NCBI RefSeq assembly: GCF_043555865.1
Contig: NZ_JBIGHY010000001.1
Location: 558,001-622,000 of the forward strand
DNA length: 64,000 nucleotides
Reading direction: 5' to 3'
Source: Pelomonas dachongensis
GTDB lineage: Bacteria > Pseudomonadota > Gammaproteobacteria > Burkholderiales > Burkholderiaceae_C
Numbering within the stretch: position 1 is the stretch's first letter; each line of letters begins with the position of its first letter. Under the pieces are notes generated by a model that saw only the letters and a list, made by a program, of their open reading frames with translations, was not told the origin of the DNA and ran no database searches. Shown piece by piece: positions 15,576-25,048 of the stretch. A program made the position numbers and the translations under genes.

Positions 15576-18086
15576 TTACCGCGACGTGTGCTGCGTATCG
15601 CCCACGCGGGTGGCCGGCAATGCCAGCGAAATGATGGCGCCGCCGCCGTCGCGGTTGGCGGCCCACACGCGCCCGCCGTGCGCCTGGGCGATGCGCCGGC
15701 AGATCGCCAGCCCCAGTCCGGTCCCGCCGTGGCTGCCCTGCGTGGCGCTGGACTGCACAAAGGCCTCAAAGATGGTCTCCAGCTCGTCCGGCGGAATGCC
15801 GGGGCCGCGGTCGGCCACCTCCACGCGCACCTCGCCGCCGTCCGCGAGGCCGGCATGCAGCTCGATCAGGCCGCCCTCGGGCGAGAAGCGGATCGCGTTG
15901 GCCAGCAGGTTGCGCAGCAGCTGCTGCAGGCGCTGCGGGTCGGCCAGTGCGATCAACGGCTCGTCGCCCAGCGCGCAGCTCAGCTGCAGCCGCCTGGCGG
16001 CCAGCAGCGGCGCCAGCTCGCGGGCGATGTCGTCCGCCGGCGCGCGCAGGTCCAGCCGTTCGGGCCGCAGCGGCTCGGCGCCGCGCTCGATCTTGCTGAG
16101 GTCCAGCAGGTCGTTGACCAGGCCCAGCATGCGCGTGCCGGCGCGGTGCACGTCGTCGAACAGCGGCGCCAGGCGCGGCTGTTCACGCGCGCGCAGCGTG
16201 CCGATCTCGGCAAACCCGAGGATGGACTGCAGCGGCGTGCGCAGCTCGTGGCTGACGTTGGCGATGAAATCGGACTTGGCGCGCGAGGCCTGCAGCGCCG
16301 CGTCGCGTGCCGACAGCGTGGCGCGCTCGGCCTCGCGGAAGTCGCTGATGTCCATGAAGCATACGACGATGCCCATCGGCCGGCCGTGCGCGTCCGGGAA
16401 CGTCGCCTTGCTGATGTAGAGGTCGCGCCGCCGGCCGTCGCTGCCGTGCCAGACGGCCTCGTAGCTGATCTCGCCGCCGCGCGCCAGCAGCTCGGCGTCG
16501 CGCGCGTCGTGCAGCGCAGCCTCGTCCGCACTCAGGTAGCTGGCCGCGCGGCGGCCCAGCACGTCACTGCGGCGCCGGCCGGTGAACTGCTCCCAGGCGC
16601 GGTTGACGTCCAGGTAGCGGTTGTCGTGGTCCAGCACCGCCGTTGGCAGCGGGCTGCTGCCCAGCAGTGAGCGGGCCAGGCCCAGCTGCGCGCGCAGCTC
16701 GTCCTGCGCGCGCATCAGGCTGCTGACGTCGGCCGCGCTGCCCACCCATTCCAGGCCGCCGTCCGGGTGGTGCAGCGGCACCAGGTGGATTTCGCAGGCG
16801 CGCGGCTGTCCGCCCGGGCCCACCCATTCGGCGCGTAGCTGGCGTGGCAGTGCATCCTCCGCAGCGCCGGTGTCGAACAGCGCCGCCACCGCCGGCGCGC
16901 CGCCGAACAGCGCATCCAGCGGCCGGCCCAGCACGCCGCTGACCGACTGGCCGCTGAGGCGCGCGTAGCCCTCGTTGACGAAGCTGAGCCGGCCGGCGGC
17001 GTCGGTGCGGAACAGCAGGTCCTGCACGCTGCCGACGATGGCGCTCAGCTCGCGCTCGCGCTCGGCCGCCTGGCGCTGCGCGTGGTCCAGCGCCAGTTGC
17101 GACCGCTCGCGCTCGCGCAGCGCCGCAGCGGCGACGCCGGACAGCCCCAGCAGCGCCGCGGCCAGGCCCAGCGCCGGCAGGCCGAGGTCGCGCAGCATCG
17201 CCAGCCACTGCTCCCGCAGCACCTGACGCGGCAATTCGAGTAAGACGACGAAGGGCCGTGCGCGCAACGCCCGGTAGGTGCCCAGCTGCGGTGCGTCGCG
17301 CAGGCCAGGGCCCTCCCAGCGGCCGCGCTCGTCACCGTCACGCACGCGGGCCAGCGGCGCGCCCGGTGCCAGCAGGCGCGGCTGATGCTGGCCCGCATGC
17401 AGCTCGCTGCCGCCGGTGGCCGCCAGCACCTGGCCGTCCAGGCTGACCAGCGCGGCGGCGGCCCGTGGGTCCTGCAGCGTCATCTGCTGGAAGTTGGCCA
17501 GCGCGTCCGGGTTCAGCAGCGCCACCAGCAGCGCCTGCCGGCCGCCGTCGGGGCCGGGCAGCGGCAGCGTGCGCAGCAGCGGGATGAAGCCCACGCCGGG
17601 TGGCACGATGACGCGGCGCCGCTGTGCATCCAGATCGGCCAGGCTGCGCGCGGCGACGAACCTGCCCACGTGCTCCTGCCCCACCGCCGGCCACGGGCCC
17701 AGTGCCCTCGGCGCGATGTGTGCCTGCCGGTCCGCCGGGTCGGCGGCGGCCAGCACGCGGCCGTCTTCGTCCACCAGTGCAAGGCCGCGCAGGAAGCCCA
17801 GGCTGGCCTGCGTCTGGCCCAGTGAGGCCTGCAGCACATCGGCCGGCGCGCCGCGCGCGGCCATGTCGGCCAGCCCCACCAGCGCCACCTGGGTGGCGTC
17901 CAGGCTGCGGCTGGCATGGTCTTCCAGCACGCGCACCAGCAGGGCCTGGCGCGCGGCCAGCTCGACGTCAGCTTCGCGGTGTTCGTGCCACAGCGTGTAG
18001 GCGGCGCCGGAGAGCAGGGTGACGGCCAGCAGCACGCCCGCGCCTGCGGTGATGCTGCTCGGGCGCCAGCGGGTGCGGTTGAGCAT
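15576..18086 (-). CDS. Orphan hybrid-sensing histidine kinase with two PAS domains
   Basis: An 836-residue membrane kinase. TM1 is at ~14-32, a large periplasmic Cache-like sensor at ~33-295, and TM2 at ~301-323. A coiled coil (RERERSQLALDHAQRQAAER) follows, then PAS1 (~345-460), PAS2 (~470-590), HisKA with His613 (VSHELRTPL), and an ATPase domain with N-box LLANAIRFSPEGG, G1 ADRGPGIPP and G2 GTGLGLAICRRI. It has no receiver of its own, so a separate partner is needed; the receiver and receiver-Hpt proteins encoded divergently are candidates. It is last in a run after the HD-GYP and binding-protein genes. It is 18 bases from the eroded ATPase gene, convergently. Confidence 0.9.
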   Translation of the reverse strand: MLNRTRWRPSSITAGAGVLLAVTLLSGAAYTLWHEHREADVELAARQALLVRVLEDHASRSLDATQVALVGLADMAARGAPADVLQASLGQTQASLGFLRGLALVDEDGRVLAAADPADRQAHIAPRALGPWPAVGQEHVGRFVAARSLADLDAQRRRVIVPPGVGFIPLLRTLPLPGPDGGRQALLVALLNPDALANFQQMTLQDPRAAAALVSLDGQVLAATGGSELHAGQHQPRLLAPGAPLARVRDGDERGRWEGPGLRDAPQLGTYRALRARPFVVLLELPRQVLREQWLAMLRDLGLPALGLAAALLGLSGVAAAALRERERSQLALDHAQRQAAERERELSAIVGSVQDLLFRTDAAGRLSFVNEGYARLSGQSVSGVLGRPLDALFGGAPAVAALFDTGAAEDALPRQLRAEWVGPGGQPRACEIHLVPLHHPDGGLEWVGSAADVSSLMRAQDELRAQLGLARSLLGSSPLPTAVLDHDNRYLDVNRAWEQFTGRRRSDVLGRRAASYLSADEAALHDARDAELLARGGEISYEAVWHGSDGRRRDLYISKATFPDAHGRPMGIVVCFMDISDFREAERATLSARDAALQASRAKSDFIANVSHELRTPLQSILGFAEIGTLRAREQPRLAPLFDDVHRAGTRMLGLVNDLLDLSKIERGAEPLRPERLDLRAPADDIARELAPLLAARRLQLSCALGDEPLIALADPQRLQQLLRNLLANAIRFSPEGGLIELHAGLADGGEVRVEVADRGPGIPPDELETIFEAFVQSSATQGSHGGTGLGLAICRRIAQAHGGRVWAANRDGGGAIISLALPATRVGDTQHTSR

Positions 18087-18128
18087 GGGGCTTGAGGCCT
18101 GGATACTGCTGCGGTGTTGAAGCCGGCC

Positions 18129-18920
18129 CTAGCGCGTCAGCACGATGGCAGCCAGGCCGTGGCGCTCGGCTGCCTGGCGCAGTCGGCCATCTCGCTGGAT
18201 GCGGGCGACGAAGCCGTCCACCGTGTCCAGCCAGGCCGCGTCACCCGGGCGCACGGCGTAGGCGTAGGGCAGCACGTGGAAGGGCTTGGCCGGCGCGACG
18301 AGGCGGGCCCAGTCGGCGCTGTCCAGCAGTCGACGGCTGTACGGGTAGTCGGTCATGAAGGCGTCCACGCGGCCGGCTTCCAGCTCACGCTCGCGCGTGT
18401 CGGGCGGCTGCACGGTCACGAGGGTAGCCTGCTTCAGCGCCTGGGCCATCACGGGCTCCATGAAGGTGCCGGCCTGCACGGCGATGCGCACGCCGGGACG
18501 GTCCAGGTCCTCCCAGCGCTGCACGACGCGGCTGCTGAGCGTTGTGACGGCGTAGATGTCGCTGGCCATGTAGGGGCGCGTGAAGCGTAGCTGGCGCTCG
18601 CGCTGCGCGGTCTTGCCGACCGCGAACATGGCGACGTCGCAACGCCCAAGCTGCAGGTCTTCCACCAGCGTGGCGAACGACGAGTCCACGTAGCGGGGGC
18701 TGACTTTCAGATCGGCAGCGAAGGCGGCCGACAGGTCGATGTCCATGCCGGTGAGCTGGCCGGTGCGCGGGTGGCGCAGCGAAATGCCGTGGTACTCGGG
18801 CCAGATGCAGATGCGAAGCTCACCGCTGGCGCGCACGCGCTCCAGCGTGGGGGCTGCAGTGGCCGTCGCCGTGGCCGTACCCCCCACAAGCAGCGAAATC
18901 AGCAGCGCCGGCCAGTTCAC
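18129..18920 (-). CDS. Family 3 periplasmic solute-binding protein, no transporter adjacent
   Basis: A 263-residue secreted protein. The signal peptide ends TATAAP. The amino-acid-binding pattern ELRICIWPEYHGISLRHPRTG departs from the usual xIGxxxxYPPF, then GQLTGMDIDLSAAFAADL, VAMFAVGKTAQRERQLRFTRPYM and a second-lobe region YAVRPGDAAWLDTVDGFV. It resembles binding proteins used as sensor ligands rather than for uptake, because no permease accompanies it. It sits between the HD-GYP gene (ATGA overlap) and the histidine kinase gene (42-base gap). A sensing role with that kinase is inferred from the gene order only. Confidence 0.85.
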   Translation of the reverse strand: MNWPALLISLLVGGTATATATAAPTLERVRASGELRICIWPEYHGISLRHPRTGQLTGMDIDLSAAFAADLKVSPRYVDSSFATLVEDLQLGRCDVAMFAVGKTAQRERQLRFTRPYMASDIYAVTTLSSRVVQRWEDLDRPGVRIAVQAGTFMEPVMAQALKQATLVTVQPPDTRERELEAGRVDAFMTDYPYSRRLLDSADWARLVAPAKPFHVLPYAYAVRPGDAAWLDTVDGFVARIQRDGRLRQAAERHGLAAIVLTR

Positions 18921-19561
18921 CGGTCGGCCCGATCCGCCACGGGGCGCTGGCCGGCGTCGATGCGGTCGCGCAGCGCGATCAGCTCGGGGGCATGGGCGAT
19001 GAAGGTGGCGACGATGTCCGGGTCGAACGCACTGCCGGCCTGCTCGGCCAGCATGGCCAGGCCCAGGTCGTCGGCGCGGGCGGGGCGGAAGTCGCGGCGC
19101 ATGGTCAGAGCGTCGAAGTAGTCCACCACGGCGACGATGCGCGCCGACAACGGAATGGCCTTGCCGCGATGGCCGAGCGGGTAGCCGTTGCCGTCCCAGC
19201 GCTCGCGGTGGTTCAGCGCGATCTCGGCGGCCAGTGCGAACAGCGGCAGGCGCGAGCTACCCAGCAGCGCGGCGCCGCGCTGCGGCTGCGCCCGGCGAAG
19301 GCGGCGCTGCTCGGCGGCGGTCAGCGGCCAGTCGGGCTGGAAGGAGGTCGCCGTGGGATCGAACTCGCCGATGTCGTGCAGCGGCGCGGCCCGGCGCAGC
19401 AGCTGCGCGGTGTCGGCGTCCAGCCCCAGCCGGCGCGCCAGCGCCTCGGCCAGATAGCCCAGCCGCACGCGGTGGGCTCGTATGCCGTCGTCGCGGTCCG
19501 GCGGCGCCGGCCGTGGATCGGCAACCGGTGACGTGCGGGAAAAGGGCGAGATGGACGACAT
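18917..19561 (-). CDS. HD-GYP-like domain protein with altered metal-site residues
   Basis: A 214-residue cytoplasmic protein made almost wholly of an HD-GYP domain: HD motif PLHDIGEF, then NHRERWDGNGYPLGHRGKAI and ARIVAVVDYFDALT. Active c-di-GMP phosphodiesterases of this family carry HDxGK and HHExxDGxGYP. Here the Lys is Glu and the second His is Arg, so catalysis is doubtful while the fold is kept. The segment between HD and GYP is short. GGAG precedes the ATG. It is the first gene of the leftward HD-GYP, binding protein, kinase run and is divergent from the HTH-receiver gene. Confidence 0.85.
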   Translation of the reverse strand: MSSISPFSRTSPVADPRPAPPDRDDGIRAHRVRLGYLAEALARRLGLDADTAQLLRRAAPLHDIGEFDPTATSFQPDWPLTAAEQRRLRRAQPQRGAALLGSSRLPLFALAAEIALNHRERWDGNGYPLGHRGKAIPLSARIVAVVDYFDALTMRRDFRPARADDLGLAMLAEQAGSAFDPDIVATFIAHAPELIALRDRIDAGQRPVADRADR

Positions 19562-19651
19562 GCGGAACTCCGGGACAGCGCGGTGAGTATCGATCTGTAT
19601 TCGTTTTTATCAAATATGCTGAAGCCCCAGAACATCGATGAATTCGGCAAA
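19562..19651. promoter_or_regulatory. AT-rich divergent promoter region with a TTATCAAA half-site
   Basis: A short AT-rich stretch (GTATTCGTTTTTATCAAATA) between the HD-GYP gene and the HTH-receiver gene, unlike the GC-rich coding DNA around it. It contains TTATCAAA at 19607-19614, identical to the left part of the palindrome at 21033-21052. The exact -10 and -35 boxes cannot be assigned with confidence. Confidence 0.5.
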
Positions 19652-20260
19652 ATGTCCCGCGTGAACTCCCTGCCCGATTCGCCCGACACCTGCTCTACCA
19701 CCGAAGCCGCCCAACGACTGGGACTCGCCGTGCGTTCAGTCCAACTGATGGTCGACCGCGGTGAGCTGCAGGCCTGGAAGACGCCTGGCGGCCACCGCCG
19801 CATCCTGCGCGCCTCGCTGGAGGCATGGCTGTCCGGCCGCGCACCCACGACCCGGCCCGCCCAGCCGCCGCGCCCGGCGGCCAGACCGCTGACGCTGCTG
19901 CTGATCGAGGACTCGGCGCACTTCCAGAACCTCATCGCGTTGGTGGTCAAGCGCGAGCTGCCGGACGCCGAACTGCACATCGCTTCGGACGGCATTGCGG
20001 GCCTGGCGATGGCGGGCCGGCTGGAGCCGGACCTGCTGCTGATCGACATCCTGCTGCCCGGCATCGACGGTGCGGCGCTCATCACCGGCTTGCGTTCGCA
20101 TGCGCAGTTCGCGCGGAGCCAGCTGATCGTCATCACCGCGCTGGACGAGGCGCAGCGCGAGCCTTACCGCTTTGCGCTTGAAGGCGTGCCGGTGGTGCAC
20201 AAGCCCGCGCTGGTGACGCAGCTGCCGCCGCTGCTGGCGCAGGCCACCTCCGCGGCCTGA
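19652..20260 (+). CDS. MerR/excisionase-type HTH fused to a receiver domain
   Basis: About 202 residues. An N-terminal excisionase/MerR-like HTH (STTEAAQRLGLAVRSVQLMV ending in WKTPGGHRRI, residues ~14-52) is joined by a Pro-rich linker to a receiver domain (~80-200). The receiver has Glu86-Asp87, phospho-acceptor Asp132 (LLLIDILLPGIDG), Thr (VITAL) and Lys (VHKP), all intact. The DNA-binding part at the N-terminus is the reverse of most response regulators. The start is uncertain: GTG 19583 and ATG 19616 are in frame, but the AT-rich base composition before 19652 looks intergenic, and none has a good ribosome site. It is a likely output of the island's phosphorelay. Confidence 0.8.
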   Translation: MSRVNSLPDSPDTCSTTEAAQRLGLAVRSVQLMVDRGELQAWKTPGGHRRILRASLEAWLSGRAPTTRPAQPPRPAARPLTLLLIEDSAHFQNLIALVVKRELPDAELHIASDGIAGLAMAGRLEPDLLLIDILLPGIDGAALITGLRSHAQFARSQLIVITALDEAQREPYRFALEGVPVVHKPALVTQLPPLLAQATSAA

Positions 20261-20280
20261 CCCGGCGCCGCCCCACTGCC

Positions 20281-21006
20281 ATGCCTGCGCGCCTGCTGCT
20301 GATCGAGGACGACGCCTCCATCGCCCGCTTCGTCGAGCTGGCGCTGGAGGAGCTGCCGGCGCTCATCGCGGAGGCGCCGGCCGTGCAATTGCAGGTGGCG
20401 CGCAGCCTGGCCGAGGGCCGCGCGGCGCTGGCGCAGGGCGGCTGGCAGCTGGTGGTCAGCGACCTGATGCTGCCCGACGGCTCGGCCGAGACGCTGCTGG
20501 CCGAAGGCGTGGCCCGCGCGGACGGCGCGCCGCCGTGGCTGGTGTTCAGCGCCGGTGTGGCCGATGCGCGCGCGCAGCAGCTGGCCGCGCTCGGCGTGGC
20601 GCGCACGCTGCGCAAGCCGGTGCCGCTGGCGCAGTTGCTGGCAGCCATGGTGGAGCTGCTGCAGCCCAGCCTGCCGGGCGCGCCCGAAGCGGTGGCGGGG
20701 GCGGTGGCGGGAGACCCGGTGCAAGACCATTTCGGCGGCGACCGCGTGCTGTACGAGCAGTTCCGTGTCGGCTGCGCCAGTCGCTTTGCCGACGACCTGG
20801 CGCAGGGCGACGCCGCGCTCGCCGCCGCCGATGTGTCGACGCTGCGCCGAGTGGCCCATGGCTTGAAGGCGGTGCTGACGCTGCTTGGCCAGCCGGCCCT
20901 GGCGGCCCGCGCCCAGGCGCTGGAGGAGGCGGCCACCGGCGGCGACATTGACGGCTGGCCGGCCATGGCAGCGGCGCTGCGGCATTGGATGGCGGGGCCG
21001 GCATAG
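20281..21006 (+). CDS. Receiver-Hpt phosphorelay protein
   Basis: A 241-residue protein. The receiver domain (residues 1-125) has Glu9-Asp10-Asp11, Asp61 (VVSDLMLPD), Ser90 and Lys112 (LRKPVP). A flexible linker leads to an Hpt-like helical domain with the phospho-accepting His193 in VAHGLKAVLTLLG. This order (receiver then Hpt) suits an intermediate in a His-Asp-His-Asp relay between a kinase and a final receiver. It lies 20 bases after the HTH-receiver gene and ahead of the stand-alone receiver gene, the probable next station. No output domain is present. Confidence 0.85.
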   Translation: MPARLLLIEDDASIARFVELALEELPALIAEAPAVQLQVARSLAEGRAALAQGGWQLVVSDLMLPDGSAETLLAEGVARADGAPPWLVFSAGVADARAQQLAALGVARTLRKPVPLAQLLAAMVELLQPSLPGAPEAVAGAVAGDPVQDHFGGDRVLYEQFRVGCASRFADDLAQGDAALAAADVSTLRRVAHGLKAVLTLLGQPALAARAQALEEAATGGDIDGWPAMAAALRHWMAGPA

Positions 21007-21032
21007 GCCACCCTTTCTTTGCGGGTATCGAA

Positions 21033-21052
21033 GTTATCAAAGAATTGATAAC
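21033..21052. promoter_or_regulatory. Perfect palindrome GTTATCAA-AGAA-TTGATAAC (candidate operator)
   Basis: Two perfect 8-bp arms with a four-base spacer in the 142-base gap before the stand-alone receiver gene. It is AT-rich against a GC-rich background, without a T tract, so it is not a standard terminator. TTATCAAA also appears before the HTH-receiver gene. Confidence 0.6.
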
Positions 21053-21148
21053 CTGAACGCCGAGTCCTGATGCCATGAAGCTGCTGCACACCCTCCCTGC
21101 CACCCCCCGCCGCGCGGCGTTGCCGCGCCCCGTCCTTTGAGGCCCGAC

Positions 21149-21523
21149 ATGGCAAACCGTTCGGTGCTGTATGTCGAGGACGACCCGGTCAACGTGCTAC
21201 TGATGCAGGGCATCCTGGAACTGCATGGCGGCTGCCAGTTGCTGGTGGCGCGCAGCGGCAGCGAGGCTTGCACCACCGTGGCGGAACGGCAGGTGGACCT
21301 GGTGCTGTGCGACCAGCACCTGCCGGACGCCGCCGGCGACCAGCTGCTGGCGCGGCTGCGCGAGGTCGGCCTGCCGACCAGGGTGCCGGCCGTGCTGGTG
21401 ACGGCCGAGCCCGGCTACCTCGCGGCCACGCTGGCCGAGCGCGGCGGGTTCGATGCCTTCTGGACCAAGCCGCTGGACGTGGCCGGCACGCTGCGCAGCC
21501 TCGAACGCTGGCTGGATCGCTGA
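21149..21523 (+). CDS. Single-domain response regulator
   Basis: A 124-residue stand-alone receiver. Acidic pair Glu10-Asp11-Asp12, phospho-acceptor Asp55 (LVLCDQHLPD), Thr85 (LVTAEP) and Lys107 (WTKPLD) are all present. With no output domain it would act as a phosphate relay or sink, or through protein contact, as CheY or SdrG-like proteins do. TTTGAGG precedes the ATG at 21149; an ATG 12 bases earlier has no such site. It follows the receiver-Hpt gene at a distance of 142 bases, with the palindrome between them. Confidence 0.9.
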   Translation: MANRSVLYVEDDPVNVLLMQGILELHGGCQLLVARSGSEACTTVAERQVDLVLCDQHLPDAAGDQLLARLREVGLPTRVPAVLVTAEPGYLAATLAERGGFDAFWTKPLDVAGTLRSLERWLDR

Positions 21524-21711
21524 CGCCGGACGACTGGCCGAGCGCCGGGCCGCCACGAGCATCGCCGTCCAACCGGGAAACCGATCAGGCACGCCGCCTT
21601 CAGCGGGCGGGCGTGAGCGAGGGCGCTCCGACACAAATCTTTGCGCTTCCGCCACACGAGCTTGTGTGCACTGCGGGATGCTCCGCTGCGCCAACGGACA
21701 GGAGACCCCCG

Positions 21712-23220
<1,509 letters not shown>

Positions 23221-23228
23221 GAGCCTCC

Positions 23229-24485
23229 ATGCTGCGTCGTCAACTGCTGCACTTCGGTGCGTTCACGCTGGGCGGCCTGCCCGTTTCGCTGGTGCGCGCC
23301 CAGGGCGGCGCGCAGAAAAAGCTGGTCGTCGTCATGCTGCGCGGCGCGGTGGACGGGCTGTCCGTCGTCGCGCCCTACGGCGAGCGCGACTACGCCGAGG
23401 GCCGGCCGCAGATCGCGCTGCCGGCGCCGGGCGCCGACGATGGACTCATCAAGCTGGACTCGCTGTTCGGCCTGCACCCGTCGCTCGCGATGCTGAAGCG
23501 CCACTGGGATGGCGGCCAGCTCGCCTTCGTGCACGCCAGCGGCTCGCCCGACCCGACGCGCTCGCACTTTGACGCGCAGGACTACCTGGAGTCCGGCACG
23601 CCGGGCCGCAAGTCCACACCCGACGGCTGGATGAACCGGCTGCTAGCCGCGCTGCCCGGCGAGCCGGCGCCCACGCGGGCCATCAGCCAGGGCAACACGC
23701 CGCCGCGCATCTTCTCGGGCACCGCCAGCGTCGCGAGCCTGGGCCTGGGGCCCAACGCGCTGCAGCGCCGCGCCATTGACAACCCGCAGATGCAGGCTGG
23801 CCTGGCCAAGCTCTATGCCGCTGATGCCCCGCTGCGCAGCACGCTGCGCGACACCACCGAGGGTCGTGGCGAGATGGCGCGCAGCATGGCCTCGGGCAAC
23901 GCGATGGCGGGCGGCATGGCGGGTGGCCGGTCCGTGGACCCGTCTGCCGACGCCGGTGCGCCGTCCGCACGCAGCTTCGCGGCCGACGCGCAGCGGCTGG
24001 GCACGCTGATCCGCAAGGACCCGCACACCCAGCTGGCGTTCACGGCGGTGGGCGGCTGGGACACACATGTCAGCCAGGGGGCCGCGCGCGGCGCCCTGGC
24101 CAACCGGCTGGCCAGCCTGGGCGAGGGCCTGGATGCGCTGGCCCGCGGGCTGGGTGACACGTACCAGGACACGGTCATCGTGGTGCTGAGCGAGTTCGGC
24201 CGCACCGTGCGGCAGAACGGCAATGGCGGCACCGACCATGGCCGAGGCAACGTCATGTGGCTGCTGGGCGGTCCCATCGCGGGCGGCCAGGTGCTGGGCG
24301 ACTGGCCGGGGCTGGACGCCGCCGCACTCGCCGACGGCCGCGACCTGGCTGTCACCAGCGACTTCCGCCAGGTGCTGGCGCCGGTGCTGCAGCGCCACCT
24401 TGGCTTGTCGGAAACCGCGCTGGCAGCAGTGTTTCCCCAGTCACCGCAGACTTGGCGTCACGCAGGCAAGCTGATGCGCGCCTGA
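23229..24485 (+). CDS. DUF1501 family exported protein
   Basis: A 418-residue member of the DUF1501 family, which has an alkaline-phosphatase/sulfatase-like fold. Signal sequence MLRRQLLHFGAFTLGGLPVS, LVVVMLRGAVDGLSVVAPYG near the start, VHASGSPDPTRSHFDAQDYLE (residues ~98-118), GGWDTHVSQG and SEFGRTVRQNGNGGTDHGRG near 315-335. The last holds the His/Asp cluster expected to bind metal. A Met/Gly/Ala-rich loop at ~215-245 (MARSMASGNAMAGGMAGG) is unusual. It partners DUF1800; the pair's biochemical role is not established. Confidence 0.93.
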   Translation: MLRRQLLHFGAFTLGGLPVSLVRAQGGAQKKLVVVMLRGAVDGLSVVAPYGERDYAEGRPQIALPAPGADDGLIKLDSLFGLHPSLAMLKRHWDGGQLAFVHASGSPDPTRSHFDAQDYLESGTPGRKSTPDGWMNRLLAALPGEPAPTRAISQGNTPPRIFSGTASVASLGLGPNALQRRAIDNPQMQAGLAKLYAADAPLRSTLRDTTEGRGEMARSMASGNAMAGGMAGGRSVDPSADAGAPSARSFAADAQRLGTLIRKDPHTQLAFTAVGGWDTHVSQGAARGALANRLASLGEGLDALARGLGDTYQDTVIVVLSEFGRTVRQNGNGGTDHGRGNVMWLLGGPIAGGQVLGDWPGLDAAALADGRDLAVTSDFRQVLAPVLQRHLGLSETALAAVFPQSPQTWRHAGKLMRA

Positions 24486-24515
24486 AACCGCAGCGCGACC
24501 CACCGGGAGACGAGC

Positions 24516-24605
24516 ATGAACCGAAGCAACAGCCCCTTGTTCGGCCTGTGCGTGGCGGGCGCCGTGCTGGCCTATTGCTTCCTGGTGGCGACTGGGGTGG
24601 CCTGA
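24516..24605 (+). CDS. 29-residue single-pass membrane peptide (putative)
   Basis: ATG 24516 to TGA 24605 encodes MNRSNSPLFG followed by a hydrophobic stretch (LCVAGAVLAYCFLVATGVA) long enough for one membrane helix. GGGAGACG lies at good spacing before the ATG. It sits 30 bases after the DUF1501 gene in the same direction, so it may be made from the same message. Coding status rests on the ribosome site and composition only; no family is recognised. Confidence 0.45.
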   Translation: MNRSNSPLFGLCVAGAVLAYCFLVATGVA

Positions 24606-24702
24606 GCGGGGGCTGCGGTCGGCGGCCGCGGTCCGTCTCGCGATTCCGCAGTTCATCCGCTCCTGACGGTGATCCATCGCGCCGCGCTCGCGCCGGTCTG
24701 GG

Positions 24703-24723
24703 TGCTTGCAGACACTGCAAGCA
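24703..24723. promoter_or_regulatory. Perfect inverted repeat TGCTTGCAG-ACA-CTGCAAGCA
   Basis: Nine-base perfect arms with a three-base spacer, 30 bases before the start of the small gene at 24753. There is no T tract after it. It may be an operator or an mRNA hairpin in the leader. Confidence 0.55.
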
Positions 24724-24752
24724 CTGACACAGCCAACCCACCGGAGCTCGCC

Positions 24753-24998
24753 ATGAACACCGCCGCCCAGACCTTCATCGTCGCCCTCGCTTCCGTCGCC
24801 GCCGCAGCCGCCATCGGCGTGGGCCTGGCCAACCGCACCGCCGCCCCGGCGACCGACGTGGTGAAGCTGGAGCGCGTGGTCGTCACGGGCAAGCGCGCCG
24901 ACGCGCCGATGATCGCCAAGCTGCCGCGCGTGGTCGTCGAAGGGCGCCGCGCCGACACGATGCTGGCTGCAGCCCCGAAAGGTGTACGCCGCGCCTGA
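24753..24998 (+). CDS. Small exported/anchored protein with a duplicated RVVV-G-RAD motif
   Basis: An 81-residue protein. An N-terminal hydrophobic helix (TFIVALASVAAAAAIGVGLA) suggests export or anchoring. It is followed by two similar units: KLERVVVTGKRADAPM and KLPRVVVEGRRADTML. GGAG precedes the ATG at 24753. A strong terminator lies 25 bases past the stop, so this is a single-gene transcript or the last gene of one. The V-x-V-T-G-K/R pattern resembles a short segment seen in N-termini of some outer-membrane receptors, but no function follows. Not recognised as a named family. Confidence 0.65.
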   Translation: MNTAAQTFIVALASVAAAAAIGVGLANRTAAPATDVVKLERVVVTGKRADAPMIAKLPRVVVEGRRADTMLAAAPKGVRRA

Positions 24999-25022
24999 AG
25001 CCGCACGGCCGTCAGCCACCCA

Positions 25023-25048
25023 CCCGCCGCAGGCGGGCTTTCTCTTTT
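25023..25048 (+). terminator. Rho-independent terminator after the 81-residue gene
   Basis: CCCGCC-GCA-GGCGGG stem followed by CTTTCTCTTTT, 25 bases past the stop codon at 24998. It ends against the DUF2200 stop codon from the other strand. Confidence 0.85.

Noticed and set aside
19583..19651. GTG 19583 as start of the HTH-receiver gene
   Set aside because: Would leave 21 bases to the divergent gene, and the extra codons fall in AT-rich promoter-like DNA with no conservation evidence.
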